Shown here: positions 7,613 through 16,272 of the stretch, piece after piece
Layout of the letters: each line of letters begins with the position of its first letter
Numbering within the stretch: position 1 is the stretch's first letter
Program-made: the position numbers and the translations under genes
Notes under the pieces: model-generated
Told to the model about the DNA's origin: nothing
Database searches by the model: none
The model's input: only the letters and a program-made list of their open reading frames with translations
From: an uncultured Dehalococcoidia bacterium
GTDB lineage: Bacteria; Chloroflexota; Dehalococcoidia; Dehalococcoidales; UBA1222
Length of the DNA stretch: 64,000 bases
Reading direction: 5' to 3'
Assembly (NCBI GenBank): GCA_903844845.1
Contig: CAIMVG010000010.1
Coordinates: 62,001-126,000 of the forward strand

Positions 7613-8100
7613 TGCTGTGCTGAACGCTGTCAGCACTCAGCTGTCAGCGATGGGATAGCCAGCCTTGTGGGGAAAATTATCGGACCCCTCATCATAGTCT
7701 TCTCCCCGTTAAAACGGGGAGAAGAAATACCTTGAGAGGAAATGAAGCAGCCCCCGGATCTCCTCGAACCTCGAGGAACAGCCCGAGGTCCGACACGCGG
7801 ACCGGGATGACGCGGGGGACACCTGAGAACATCTAATATTGTCTCGCTTCGCTCGGCAAGGCAATGGAAATGGATCCCCGGGTCTCACGCCCGAGGATGA
7901 CACTGCGAGGATTGGGTATGGGGCAAGGAACGAGGACATTTATTATTGTCTCGCTGCGCTCGGCCATGTGATGGGAGTGGATACATCGAACCTCGAGGGC
8001 AATAACACTCGAGCCTCGAGTGCGAGAACCTCGGGGGACATCCGAGGCCCCCGGGGAACAACCCGAGGTCACGCCCGAGGATGACGCGGGGTCTCTTTCA
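7613..8100. repeat. Cluster of dispersed palindromic repeats
   Basis: No gene is supported in 7613-8212. The stretch holds a CAGCTGTCAGC repeat, two copies of GACATTTATTATTGTCTCGC-like blocks (about 7827 and 7934), ATGGATCCCCGGGTCTCACG-like palindromes with GAGGATGACA tails, and several CCTCGAGG/CCCGAGG units. Open frames here are translated repeats. Confidence 0.75.
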
Positions 8101-8212
8101 ACAATATTTTTCAGAGGCCCATTTACGGGCTCAGTGGTCGGCATCAATCAGAACGAGCGAGATTATGGCCTGTTTGAACGAGCTTGAGAGATTTCTTTTT
8201 ATATGAATTGGT

Positions 8213-8242
8213 TTGACATCTCATAGCTATTCGCAGCATAAT
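8213..8242 (+). promoter_or_regulatory. Promoter of MgtA-type ATPase leader
   Basis: TTGACA (8213-8218), 18-bp spacer, CATAAT (8237-8242). The start codon is about 195 bases away, leaving a long leader that contains an intrinsic terminator. Confidence 0.6.
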
Positions 8243-8306
8243 ACCAAACGCTGTGGAACAGGCCGCTCTTTTTAGAGTGCGCCGGGCTTAAAAGGCAGTG
8301 GATTTT

Positions 8307-8344
8307 ACCCACGGGACCAGTATGTGGTCCGGTGGGTTTTTTTA
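8307..8344 (+). terminator. Leader terminator/attenuator upstream of MgtA-type ATPase
   Basis: ACCCACGGGACCA (8307-8319) pairs with TGGTCCGGTGGGT (8325-8337) apart from one G-G mismatch, followed by seven T. It sits about 60 bases after the predicted transcription start and about 100 bases before the gene. It may be an attenuator read by a metal-responsive leader, or the end of a short RNA of roughly 95 nt. I could not match the Mg2+ M-box or Mn2+ yybP-ykoY consensus. Confidence 0.65.
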
Positions 8345-8443
8345 GTCTCTGACACAGAATAATAATTAGAGTTAAAATCAAAATAGCGGCTAAGCCGACA
8401 ACCGGACTGACGGCTGTCCTGGACTAAAAGCGCGGAGATGGCC

Positions 8444-11086
8444 ATGACCGATAAGAAAATATTGGAACCGAACGCCGAAGAGACGACCATAAACGCGCAG
8501 GAAATCCTCTCGCTTCAGGGCACTCAACTGCTTGAAAAACTGGGAACCTCGACCGCCGGGCTGACCAAAGAAGAAGCGGAAAAACGCCTCGAGCAATACG
8601 GGGCAAACACGGTGACGGGACAGAGTAAAACACCCGTCGTGCTGGATTTCCTTTCGCATTTTAAAAATCCGATAACGATCATCCTGCTGGCTGCCGGAAT
8701 CCTTTCCGGCTTGCTCGGGGATTTCACCAACCTGATTATCATCCTGGTCATCGTCCTGATAAGCGTGACCCTCGATTTCACCCAGGAGTACCGCGCCAAC
8801 CGGGCCGCAGAGACCCTGAAAAAACGCGTGGCGACCACCGCAACCGTGATCAGGGACGGGAGAAAAGTCGAAATCGACGTGACCGAACTGGTGCTCGGAG
8901 ATGTTATAGCCCTGTCGGCAGGCGACGTGGTCCCCGCCGACGCGAGGGTCCTGAATGCCCGGGACTTTTTCGTCGACCAGTCCGCTCTTACCGGGGAATC
9001 TTTTCCTGCCGAAAAATTCAACGATTTGCCGACCGGCGTGGACCAGGCCGACACCAGCCGCTGGACGCATTACCTGTTTACAGGCACGTCCGTCACCAAC
9101 GGAACCGCCACAGCGGTTGTCGTCCGGACCGGCGGCGACACACAGTACGGCGAAATAGTGCGGCGCAACATCGAGCGCAAGCCCGAAACCGAGTTCGAGC
9201 GCGGCCTGAGGCGCTTCGGAGTACTGATATTAGAGGTGAGCATCGTCCTGGTCGTGTTCGTCTTTGTGGTCAACGCGATGTTCAAGCATACGGTGCTTGA
9301 ATCGCTGCTGTTTGCAGTGGCCCTCACGGTGGGCCTTACGCCCGGGCTGCTTCCCATGATCCTGTCGGTGAACCTGGCCAAAGGCTCGACCAACATGGCC
9401 AAGAAGGGCGTCATCGTAAAAAGGCTGGCAGCGATCCAGAACTTCGGAAGCATGGATGTGCTGTGCGCAGATAAAACGGGCACCCTGACGGAAAACAGGG
9501 TGACACTGATAAAACATGTTGACATCGCCGGGAGGGAGTCGGAAAAAGTCCTGCTGTATTCGTACCTGAACAGTTATAACCAGACCGGGCTCCGCAACCC
9601 TCTCGACGAAGCGATCATGAAACACAGCGAAATTCAGGCAAACCTCTACCGCAAGATAGACGAAATACCCTTCGACTTCGTGCGTAAAAGGCTGTCTGTC
9701 GTGATAGAAGACCAGGGTAAATCCCTGTTGATAACCAAAGGCGCCCCCGAGGAGATCACGAAAGTCTGTACTACTTTCGAACTGGAAGGGCGCGTAGACG
9801 AACTTAACCGTGACGAACAAGACAGGCTGGACATGGAATACCGGGCCCTCAGTTCGCAGGGCCTGAGGGTACTCGGAGTGTGCTACAGGGCGATGGAAGC
9901 CAAACCGGCGTATAAAGTGGCAGACGAAACAGACATGACTTTCGTCGGTTTTGTGGCATTCATGGACCCCTTGAAAGCAACGGCCGGCGAATCGATGGAA
10001 CTTCTGCGCCAGGCCGGGGTCAAACTAAAAGTCCTCACAGGCGATAACGAGATAGTAGCGAGCAATATCTGCAGCCAGCTGGGTTTCCAGGTGGTACAGG
10101 CGAGGCGAGGGAAAACGTTCGATTCCAGCCTTGGCCGCATGGTGAGCACGACCACCACCGAACCCATGAACATCGTAAAAGGCACCGAAATCGAAGCAAT
10201 AGACGACAACGCCCTCGCCATAGTCGTCGAACGCGCCGACATCTTTACCCGCGTGACCCCCGCGCAAAAAAGCCGGATCATGAGGGCTCTTAAAGCCAAC
10301 GGCCATGTCGTGGGCTTCATAGGCGACGGCATCAACGATACCCCCTCCATGAAAGTAGCCGACGTGAGCATATCGGTGGTCAACGCCGTGGACATCGCTA
10401 AAGAATCAGCTGAAATCATCCTGCTCAACAACGACTTGAAGATAATCCGCGACGGCGTGATCGAGGGCCGCAAGACCTTCGGGAACACCATGAAATATAT
10501 ACTGATGGCCATCAGTTCCAACTTCGGGAACATGTTCAGCGCCGCAGCGGCCTCGCTTTTCCTGACATTCCTCCCCATGCTGCCCATCCAGATACTGCTC
10601 AATAACCTGATGTATTCTTTCGCCCAGCTTTCGATCCCCACCGATAATGTCGACGACGAATACGTCACGCGCCCGCAGCGCCTCGAAATACCTTTCGTGC
10701 GCAGTTTCATGCTGTTCTTCGGGCCGGTAAGCTCGATATTCGATTTCCTGACTTTCGGCGTGATGCTGCTCGCTTTCCATGCCGGTCCCGCCCTCTTCCA
10801 GACGGCATGGTTCGTCGAGTCCCTCTTCACACAAACACTGGTCATATTCGCCATCAGGACGCGGAGGATACCTTTCCTGCGCAGCCAGCCGAGCAAATTC
10901 CTCGTATGGAACATCGTCATCGTCCTGGCGGTGGCGCTAGCGCTGCCCTTCGTCATCCTGGGCAAATTCTTCAGTTTTGTGCCGCTGCCGCTGGATTTCC
11001 TGCTCATCCTGGTGGTGTTTGTCGTTATATACCTGTGCCTGGTGGAATTGATGAAGAAATGGTTCTACCGCAACCACGGCAAATAA
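8444..11086 (+). CDS. mgtA: MgtA-type (P-IIIB) magnesium-translocating P-type ATPase
   Basis: 880 residues. P-type ATPase signatures are complete: TGES (about 183), the phosphorylated Asp343 in DKTGTLTEN, KGAPEE in the nucleotide-binding domain, and GDGINDTPS (about 627). The TVGLTPGLLPMILSV segment and VIVKRLAAIQNFGSMDVLC before the catalytic Asp are characteristic of MgtA/MgtB Mg2+ importers rather than Ca2+ or heavy-metal pumps. ATG 8444 is preferred over 8438 because GGAG lies six bases before it. A leader with terminator precedes it and a CorA-like gene follows 82 bases downstream, so a magnesium-uptake unit is likely. Ion selectivity is inferred. Confidence 0.9.
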   Translation: MTDKKILEPNAEETTINAQEILSLQGTQLLEKLGTSTAGLTKEEAEKRLEQYGANTVTGQSKTPVVLDFLSHFKNPITIILLAAGILSGLLGDFTNLIIILVIVLISVTLDFTQEYRANRAAETLKKRVATTATVIRDGRKVEIDVTELVLGDVIALSAGDVVPADARVLNARDFFVDQSALTGESFPAEKFNDLPTGVDQADTSRWTHYLFTGTSVTNGTATAVVVRTGGDTQYGEIVRRNIERKPETEFERGLRRFGVLILEVSIVLVVFVFVVNAMFKHTVLESLLFAVALTVGLTPGLLPMILSVNLAKGSTNMAKKGVIVKRLAAIQNFGSMDVLCADKTGTLTENRVTLIKHVDIAGRESEKVLLYSYLNSYNQTGLRNPLDEAIMKHSEIQANLYRKIDEIPFDFVRKRLSVVIEDQGKSLLITKGAPEEITKVCTTFELEGRVDELNRDEQDRLDMEYRALSSQGLRVLGVCYRAMEAKPAYKVADETDMTFVGFVAFMDPLKATAGESMELLRQAGVKLKVLTGDNEIVASNICSQLGFQVVQARRGKTFDSSLGRMVSTTTTEPMNIVKGTEIEAIDDNALAIVVERADIFTRVTPAQKSRIMRALKANGHVVGFIGDGINDTPSMKVADVSISVVNAVDIAKESAEIILLNNDLKIIRDGVIEGRKTFGNTMKYILMAISSNFGNMFSAAAASLFLTFLPMLPIQILLNNLMYSFAQLSIPTDNVDDEYVTRPQRLEIPFVRSFMLFFGPVSSIFDFLTFGVMLLAFHAGPALFQTAWFVESLFTQTLVIFAIRTRRIPFLRSQPSKFLVWNIVIVLAVALALPFVILGKFFSFVPLPLDFLLILVVFVVIYLCLVELMKKWFYRNHGK

Positions 11087-11168
11087 TCAAAATAGGGGTA
11101 TAATGTAATTCAGCCCCCTGAACGGGGTTATATTCTGGCGCAATTCGATAACCGGAAAGGATACTGAT

Positions 11169-12119
11169 ATGGTCATGCCACAAAAGGCCAACGGCGAAAA
11201 AAAGCGTATGACCTATACGGTTAAAATGGGGGACCTTACCTGGGTGGACATGTCCGACCCCGTGCAGGAAGACCGCAAATACCTCGCCGATAATTTTCAT
11301 TTCAACCCCATGGACATCGAAGACTATTTCAGCCCCGGGCAATTGCCCAAAGTAGACGAATACCAGAAATACCTGTCGGTCATCTTCCATATGCCCGCGT
11401 ACGACAAGACCACCAGGGTAAACACCATCTTCCAGTGGGCTGCGTTCGTCGGTGAAAATTTTCTCGTGACTTTGCACCCCGGAATCATGCGTTCCATCGC
11501 CGAGGTGCGGCAGGAATGCGAAGCCAGTGAAGAAGCGCGCAAGAACAACATGGCCCAGGGATCGGGTTTTCTGCTCTACCAGATACTCGACCGCAGCGTG
11601 GACTCATACTTCCCTGCGCTGGACAGGATAATCAGCCTGGTGGACGAAGTAGAGGACAGGGTCTTCGACGAGGGCGTCGAGGTAGGCAAAGAGATCAGCA
11701 TCCTGAGGCGCGACATCCTGACGCAGCGCCGGGTGATGTTCCCTCTCAGGGCCTTGCTCAAGGAACTGGAGGACAAGCTGAAGCGCTTTTCAAAGGTGGA
11801 CATGACGGTCTTCTACGGCGACCTGATGGACCACATGAACAAGATTTGCGACACGCTCGACACCGGCAAGGAAACCATCGAAATTTTCAAGGACGCCGAT
11901 TACACCCTGGCGGGGTACCGCGCCAACGGGGCCATCCGCTCCATCAACGCCATACTGGGTTCAACCCTGCCGTTCGTGGTAACCGCCGTACTTTTCATGG
12001 CGGCGATGACGGGCGGTGTGATACAGGGATCGATGACCGCATTTGTCGCGATTATTATTTTAGGCGGGCTGATCTCGGCAGGGACACTCTACCTGCTGCA
12101 CCGGAAACGACTGATCTAG
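11169..12119 (+). CDS. CorA-family divalent cation transporter without GMN motif
   Basis: 316 residues with a CorA cytoplasmic alpha/beta and long-helix domain (WVDMSDPVQEDRKYL, LDRIISLVDEVEDRVFDEG, TYCorA-like helix with ILRRDILTQRR) and two C-terminal membrane helices (about 258-310). The YGMNF selectivity motif that ends the first helix in canonical CorA is absent; MAAMTGGVIQGSM occupies the place. Basic HRKRLI ends the protein as usual. It probably moves Mg2+ or another divalent cation, or has another ion role, given the missing motif. GGAAAGGA precedes the ATG, and it lies directly behind an MgtA-type pump. Confidence 0.85.
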   Translation: MVMPQKANGEKKRMTYTVKMGDLTWVDMSDPVQEDRKYLADNFHFNPMDIEDYFSPGQLPKVDEYQKYLSVIFHMPAYDKTTRVNTIFQWAAFVGENFLVTLHPGIMRSIAEVRQECEASEEARKNNMAQGSGFLLYQILDRSVDSYFPALDRIISLVDEVEDRVFDEGVEVGKEISILRRDILTQRRVMFPLRALLKELEDKLKRFSKVDMTVFYGDLMDHMNKICDTLDTGKETIEIFKDADYTLAGYRANGAIRSINAILGSTLPFVVTAVLFMAAMTGGVIQGSMTAFVAIIILGGLISAGTLYLLHRKRLI

Positions 12120-12142
12120 CAGTTCTGCCCGCAGTCAATCAC

Positions 12143-12171
12143 TGGCAATCGAAACATGGTGGGTCTATAAT
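12143..12171 (+). promoter_or_regulatory. Promoter of glutaredoxin-disulfide reductase operon
   Basis: TGGCAA (12143-12148), 17-bp spacer, consensus TATAAT (12166-12171), 29 bases before the glutaredoxin start. Confidence 0.55.
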
Positions 12172-12200
12172 TTAAATCAAGTAAATAGCGGAGGTGGAAT

Positions 12201-12479
12201 ATGGCCAAGCACGTACCGGGTAAAAGAGGCCCTCACATCATGCTCTACGCCCTGAGCACATGCCCGTGGTGCCAGAAGACCAAACACCTGCTGGACGAAC
12301 TGGGCGTGGAATACAATTACGAGGACGTGGACCTGCTGGTCGGGGACGCACGGCGCGACGTGATGTCCGAGGTGGAGCGCTGGAACCCCAGCCGCTCGTT
12401 CCCTACTATCGTCGTAGATGACAACCGCTGCATCATAGGGTACCAGGAAGACGAACTGCGCAACCTTTTAAAAACATGA
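12201..12479 (+). CDS. Glutaredoxin, dithiol CPWC
   Basis: A 92-residue glutaredoxin with the active site STCPWCQKTK (Cys21 and Cys24), the cis-Pro motif RSFPTIVVD and the GYQEDELRNLL C-terminal helix. A GGAGGTGG site precedes the ATG. The stop overlaps the next start in ATGA, so it is translationally coupled to the ferredoxin:disulfide reductase-like gene; that protein is therefore its most likely electron donor. This proposes a ferredoxin or rubredoxin to disulfide reductase to glutaredoxin chain, in place of glutathione reductase. Confidence 0.9.
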   Translation: MAKHVPGKRGPHIMLYALSTCPWCQKTKHLLDELGVEYNYEDVDLLVGDARRDVMSEVERWNPSRSFPTIVVDDNRCIIGYQEDELRNLLKT

Positions 12480-12991
12480 GCCCTGAAATCACTCCCGGCC
12501 AGGCAGATATCGACAGGCTGTTCGGACAGCTGACCAAAGACGCCAAATCCGCCGGGTATTTTCTCAATCCCGACGCCGATTTCACGAAATCGCTGGTGAA
12601 AGGTCTGCTGTTAAACGAAGCCCGTTACGGCTACCAGGCCTGCCCCTGCCGATTGGCCGAGGGGGTAAAAAACGAGGACCTGGACATCATCTGCCCCTGC
12701 GATTACCGGGACGCAGACCTCGGGGCTTTCGACACCTGCTACTGAGGATTGTATGTTACCCGGAGAGTTTCTCTGGGCGAAAAGAACACCGGAACCATCC
12801 CGGAAAGAAGGCCGGTACGATCTGTGAGGATGAAAATGGCGGAAAATACACCAGGAGCCCCCGAAACCAGCAGCCTTTCGAAGCCCGTATGGAGGTGCAA
12901 GGTATGCGGATACCTGTGCGCCAGGGACGAACCGCCTGACCTTTGCCCGATATGCAAAGCCGAAAAAGAACGCTTCGAAAGGTTCATGTAG
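12476..12991 (+). CDS. Predicted selenocysteine-containing ferredoxin:disulfide reductase-rubredoxin fusion
   Basis: 171 residues if UGA 12743-12745 is read as Sec90. Residues 1-95 form a ferredoxin:thioredoxin reductase catalytic domain with CPC (56, 58), CPC (73, 75) and TCYU (88, 90) where the family has CxC; Cys58 and position 90 correspond to the redox-active pair beside the [4Fe-4S] cluster. After the UGA the frame continues GLYV, which matches the family C-terminus, then a linker, then a rubredoxin-type domain ([16 protein letters not shown]) ending at 12991. FTR-rubredoxin fusions (ferredoxin:disulfide reductases) are known in methanogens and anaerobes. A bSECIS-like hairpin lies 13 bases after the UGA. 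If UGA is a true stop, the product is an 89-residue protein lacking its last active-site thiol. Coupled to the upstream glutaredoxin. Confidence 0.8.
12759..12777 (+). promoter_or_regulatory. bSECIS-like hairpin downstream of UGA
   Basis: CCCGGAGA (12759-12766) pairs with TCTCTGGG (12770-12777) through eight bp including one G-U, closing a three-base GTT loop. The loop begins 21 bases after the UGA, and its first base is G. Loop size, G position and distance agree with the bacterial SECIS pattern. Confidence 0.6.
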
Positions 12992-13011
12992 CGCCAATGG
13001 GGCCATAGTTC

Positions 13012-13040
13012 AAAGAGAGGGGGCAGTACCTCTCTCTTTT
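13012..13040 (+). terminator. Intrinsic terminator after disulfide reductase operon
   Basis: AAAGAGAGG and CCTCTCTCTTT form a stem around GGGCAGTA, ending in TTTT. Confidence 0.7.
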
Positions 13041-13127
13041 ATGAGATTTATTTCTTTGAAACAGCACATTTCCCCTGCGGGTAATGTTAGAATACTAACG
13101 GCTAAAAATAACACGAGGTGATAGAAA

Positions 13128-13997
13128 ATGAAAATCGTTGTGGATAGCGGTGTGGACCTGTGCATCCCCGAGGAAAAAGCTGCCGACCTGGGGATATTCC
13201 GGGTTCCGCTCAGTGTAACATTCAAAGGAAAGACTTATCGTGAAGGGGTAGACCTCACCCGTGACGAATTCTATACCATGCTGGGGTCGAGCAACGATTT
13301 CCCGGTAACATCCCAGCCTTCACCGGGGCTGATCGCCGAGACTTACAAGACGGTAGCGGCCGAAGACCCCGATATCCTATCCATCCACATGTCGTCCGGC
13401 CTCAGCGGAACGTACAACGCCGCCCAACTGGCCGCCAGGCTGGTGCCGCAGGCCAAAGTTACCCTGTTCGACACCAAGACCCTTTCAGTCACCTCCGGGT
13501 GGCAAGCGCTGGCCGCGGCGCGGGCGATCAAACTGGGATGGCCCAAAGAAAAAATACTGGAAACCATGAAACGCATCAGCGATGCCGCCGATACGCTGTT
13601 CACTCTTAAAGAACTGCGCTACCTGGTACACGGCGGGCGCATCAGCCACCTCAAAGGCATGGTAGCTTCGATACTGAATATCAAACCAATAATCGGCGTC
13701 GAAAAAACGAAGGGCATCTACTCCCAGATGGGACAGGGGCGAAACTTCCCGCAGGCCATCGACGCCCTTGCGAATGTGATCGCCCGCCAGCATGCGCCCG
13801 GCACCGCCCTGCGCGCCCAGGTCGTGCACGGGCAGAACCCCGAAGGGGCTGTGATGCTGCAAAAAGCCGTGGACAAGATTTTTACCTGCAAATGGCTGCC
13901 AACCTGCCCCATTTCTCTGGTACTGGGCGCGCATACGGGGCCCAGCGTGGTTGGCCTTGCCTACGCGCCGGCGTCCGTGATGTCGGAAACCCCCTGA
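13128..13997 (+). CDS. DegV-family fatty-acid-binding protein
   Basis: 289 residues. DegV landmarks are the N-terminal KIVVDSGVDL (family VTDSTADL), the FPVTSQPSP segment, the HMSSGLSGTYNAAQ motif (family ISSxLSGTYQSA) and RYLVHGGRIS (family YLKKGGRI). Family members bind a fatty acid between two domains; in Firmicutes the homologues FakB deliver it to FakA kinase. No FakA is seen here. An AGGTGA site precedes the ATG, and TAGAAT at 13088 is a likely -10. It precedes a pseudouridine synthase by 31 bases. Confidence 0.9.
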   Translation: MKIVVDSGVDLCIPEEKAADLGIFRVPLSVTFKGKTYREGVDLTRDEFYTMLGSSNDFPVTSQPSPGLIAETYKTVAAEDPDILSIHMSSGLSGTYNAAQLAARLVPQAKVTLFDTKTLSVTSGWQALAAARAIKLGWPKEKILETMKRISDAADTLFTLKELRYLVHGGRISHLKGMVASILNIKPIIGVEKTKGIYSQMGQGRNFPQAIDALANVIARQHAPGTALRAQVVHGQNPEGAVMLQKAVDKIFTCKWLPTCPISLVLGAHTGPSVVGLAYAPASVMSETP

Positions 13998-14028
13998 GCA
14001 CACTCTTTCTCCAAAGAACGGCAACGCT

Positions 14029-14763
14029 TTGGAAAATCTGACCGTCCTTAAGACGCTCGTGCTGGCAGGCTGCGGTTCCAGGCGGGCCATGGCGGACGCC
14101 ATAAAACAGGGAAGGGTATCGGTAAACGGCGTTTTGGTCGAAAGCTTCAAGCAGGATTTCGACCCGGTCCGGGACACCGTCAACCTCGACGGCAAGCCAG
14201 TCGGAATCTCAAAGCGTGAACATGTCTATATCATGCTGAACAAGCCGGTCGGGGTGCTTTCCACCACGAGCGATGACAGGGGCCGCCCGACAGTGCTGGA
14301 GATGCTGCCCCGGGAATACCGGGAACGCAACCTTTATCCGGTCGGCCGGCTGGATTTGGACAGCAAAGGGCTTCTCCTGCTAACCGACGACGGTAACCTC
14401 ACATTCCGGCTGACACACCCCAGATTCGAGAAGGAAAAAGAGTACCTCGTCACACTGGACCGCAGGCTCGATCCGTTCGACAAAGACCTTTTCGAACGGG
14501 GGCTGGAACTGGAGGACGGCGTCACCTGGCCCACAACTGTAAAGGAAACGCCGGGGGCTCCTCTGACCTACAGCGTTATACTGCATGAAGGGCGCAAGAG
14601 GCAGCTCAGGCGCATGTTCGGGAGCCTGGGATACAGGGTGCAAACGCTCCAGAGGATACGTATCGGCAACCTGACGCTGGGGAACCTGCCGGAGGGGCAG
14701 ACCAGGGTGCTCCCAAAATCCGAGGCGGAAGCGGTCATGGAGCCAGAAACGCACGCCCCCTAG
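14029..14763 (+). CDS. RsuA/RluB-family rRNA pseudouridine synthase
   Basis: 244 residues, TTG start. An N-terminal S4 RNA-binding domain (about 1-60, VLAGCGSRRAMADAI and GRVSVNG) precedes the catalytic domain with GRLDLDSKGLLLLTDDG, where Asp109 is the nucleophile; the LHEGRKRQLRRMF motif follows. These enzymes isomerise specific uridines in 23S (RluB, RluE, RluF) or 16S (RsuA) rRNA; which one cannot be told from sequence alone, although S4 presence and length favour RluB-like. It probably follows degV on one transcript and is ended by a strong terminator. Confidence 0.9.
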   Translation: MENLTVLKTLVLAGCGSRRAMADAIKQGRVSVNGVLVESFKQDFDPVRDTVNLDGKPVGISKREHVYIMLNKPVGVLSTTSDDRGRPTVLEMLPREYRERNLYPVGRLDLDSKGLLLLTDDGNLTFRLTHPRFEKEKEYLVTLDRRLDPFDKDLFERGLELEDGVTWPTTVKETPGAPLTYSVILHEGRKRQLRRMFGSLGYRVQTLQRIRIGNLTLGNLPEGQTRVLPKSEAEAVMEPETHAP

Positions 14764-14792
14764 AAAATCCCGCCTGCCGCTTTTAAACAAGA

Positions 14793-14829
14793 ACGGAGAA
14801 GGCTACTCGCCTTCTCCGTCTGTTTTTTG
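14793..14829. terminator. Intrinsic terminator between convergent genes
   Basis: ACGGAGAAGGC (14793-14803) pairs perfectly with GCCTTCTCCGT (14809-14819), followed by CTGTTTTTTG on the plus strand. Confidence 0.8.
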
Positions 14830-14842
14830 TCGCACCCGAGAA

Positions 14843-16168
14843 TTATTTGGATGCTGCCGCGAGTTCGTCGTTCGCCATGGACTGCAATACTGCGAGGTTC
14901 CGTAGTATTTCATACGCCCCGTGCCACTGCGAGTAGTCCGGCCCCTGCATCCAGGCCCCGAACTTGGCCGTGCGGCCGTAGTCGTGCCATATATCGAAAT
15001 AGATGAACTTGATGGGCTGGTCAAACGGCGTCGTGGTGTAAAGCCCTTTGGCTTTCAGCGGCGCGATGATAGTGTCGGCTTGCTTCAGCATGCCCGTCAC
15101 GGTAGAGGTAACCTGGTTGGCCCCGGCGTAGAAATTCGTTACGAAATCGGACGCGTGGCACTGCAGGCACACCATCTGCATCCTCGTCCCATTGGCAGCG
15201 GCGTCCGGCCTCGCGGTGGTGTACTGGGCTGCCAGAAAATTGGTCAGGCGGGCACCGACGTCATGAGACCCGGGAACATTCCCGATGGCGCTGATATGGC
15301 AAACCGCGCAGGTAGGAGCAGGCATGTCCTTGATGGTAAGGGCACCCGGTGCGGCGTTCCAGTTATAGGCCGCTCCCAGAGTGGCGTACTTGATGCCGTG
15401 AGCAGATTCCTGGAATATCTCCCACTGGGGATGGTCAGGCCCGATGTGGCAGGCGCTGCAGGTTTCGGGCTTGCGGGCCTGTTCGAGGCTGAAAGTGTGG
15501 GTCAGGTGACATGACTGGCAACGCCCTACGGACCCGTCGGCGTTCGGCTGACCTATCTGATGACAGGTATTGCATGTATAAGACAGAAGGTTGTTTCCCT
15601 CGAGGGCGGCAAGCGGATGTTCGGTCTTGCTGGGGTCGAAACCGCCTTCCGGGACGGCCTGGTACATGGCGAGTTCCGCCGGTGTCAGCGAACTCACGCC
15701 GTTCACGGCGACAAAAGCCGGAAGCGAGTGCCTGCCCTGCTGGAACTGGCTTACCTGGTCAGGATGGCATTTCTGGCAGGTCGCGGGGGTGGGAGAAACG
15801 AGCCGGTATGTGCCGAAGTGGGCCTGGGCGCCCGGGTAATCGGCAGGCACCTGGTGGCAGTCGAAGCAGGTCACCCCTTTTTGAGCCATAACGCTGGACT
15901 CGAACTGCTGTGTGATCCCCGGCGTCGACGCGTTGTGACACGCATAACAAACGTTTGATTGAAGTTTACCGGTCGTAAGGGTGATTGTGTTCGTACCCGT
16001 GGTGAAGATGTTCGTCATCGCGGAGGTTGTACCAAGCGAACTGCCGGTAGTTGTCGTTTTGCAGGCTGAAAACGACAGGGGAACGACGACTAGAGCGATC
16101 AGGCACATGAATGCCATGAACATACGGATTTCCCAGCGCGGGGCATTATTCGTATCGGACGTACGCAT
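14843..16168 (-). CDS. HAO-family octaheme c-type cytochrome, probable lipoprotein
   Basis: 441 residues starting at 16168 behind AGGAGG (an upstream codon in frame lacks a site). An N-terminal membrane helix ends near FSAC, a plausible lipobox, followed by a Thr/Gly-rich linker. Eight CxxCH haem sites occur in order: CYACH, CFDCH, CQKCH, CNTCH, CQSCH, CSACH, CAVCH and CLQCH. The spacing, the PTCAVCHISAIGN segment and C-terminal QWHGAYEILRN fit the hydroxylamine oxidoreductase/octaheme nitrite reductase-like family. Location would be the outer face of the membrane. Catalysis on hydroxylamine, nitrite or another substrate cannot be decided; haem maturation genes are not in the window. Confidence 0.85.
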   Translation of the reverse strand: MRTSDTNNAPRWEIRMFMAFMCLIALVVVPLSFSACKTTTTGSSLGTTSAMTNIFTTGTNTITLTTGKLQSNVCYACHNASTPGITQQFESSVMAQKGVTCFDCHQVPADYPGAQAHFGTYRLVSPTPATCQKCHPDQVSQFQQGRHSLPAFVAVNGVSSLTPAELAMYQAVPEGGFDPSKTEHPLAALEGNNLLSYTCNTCHQIGQPNADGSVGRCQSCHLTHTFSLEQARKPETCSACHIGPDHPQWEIFQESAHGIKYATLGAAYNWNAAPGALTIKDMPAPTCAVCHISAIGNVPGSHDVGARLTNFLAAQYTTARPDAAANGTRMQMVCLQCHASDFVTNFYAGANQVTSTVTGMLKQADTIIAPLKAKGLYTTTPFDQPIKFIYFDIWHDYGRTAKFGAWMQGPDYSQWHGAYEILRNLAVLQSMANDELAAASK

Positions 16169-16272
16169 ACCGGATCCCTCCTGTAAATTAGTTCTAACCA
16201 GATCCACGACCAGCATATTTTAGCATCTGCCGGCCGTGATTGCCCACCCGGATTTACAAAAAAAGTGAAACC

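Noticed and set aside
8390-9070. Antisense open frame in mgtA
   Set aside because: Shadow of a clear P-type ATPase; the same holds for several other long antisense frames in this window.
12829-12991. Separate rubredoxin-like gene after a true TGA stop
   Set aside because: The GLYV after the UGA matches the FTR C-terminus and the frame is continuous, so a fusion is more likely. Not excluded if no Sec machinery exists.
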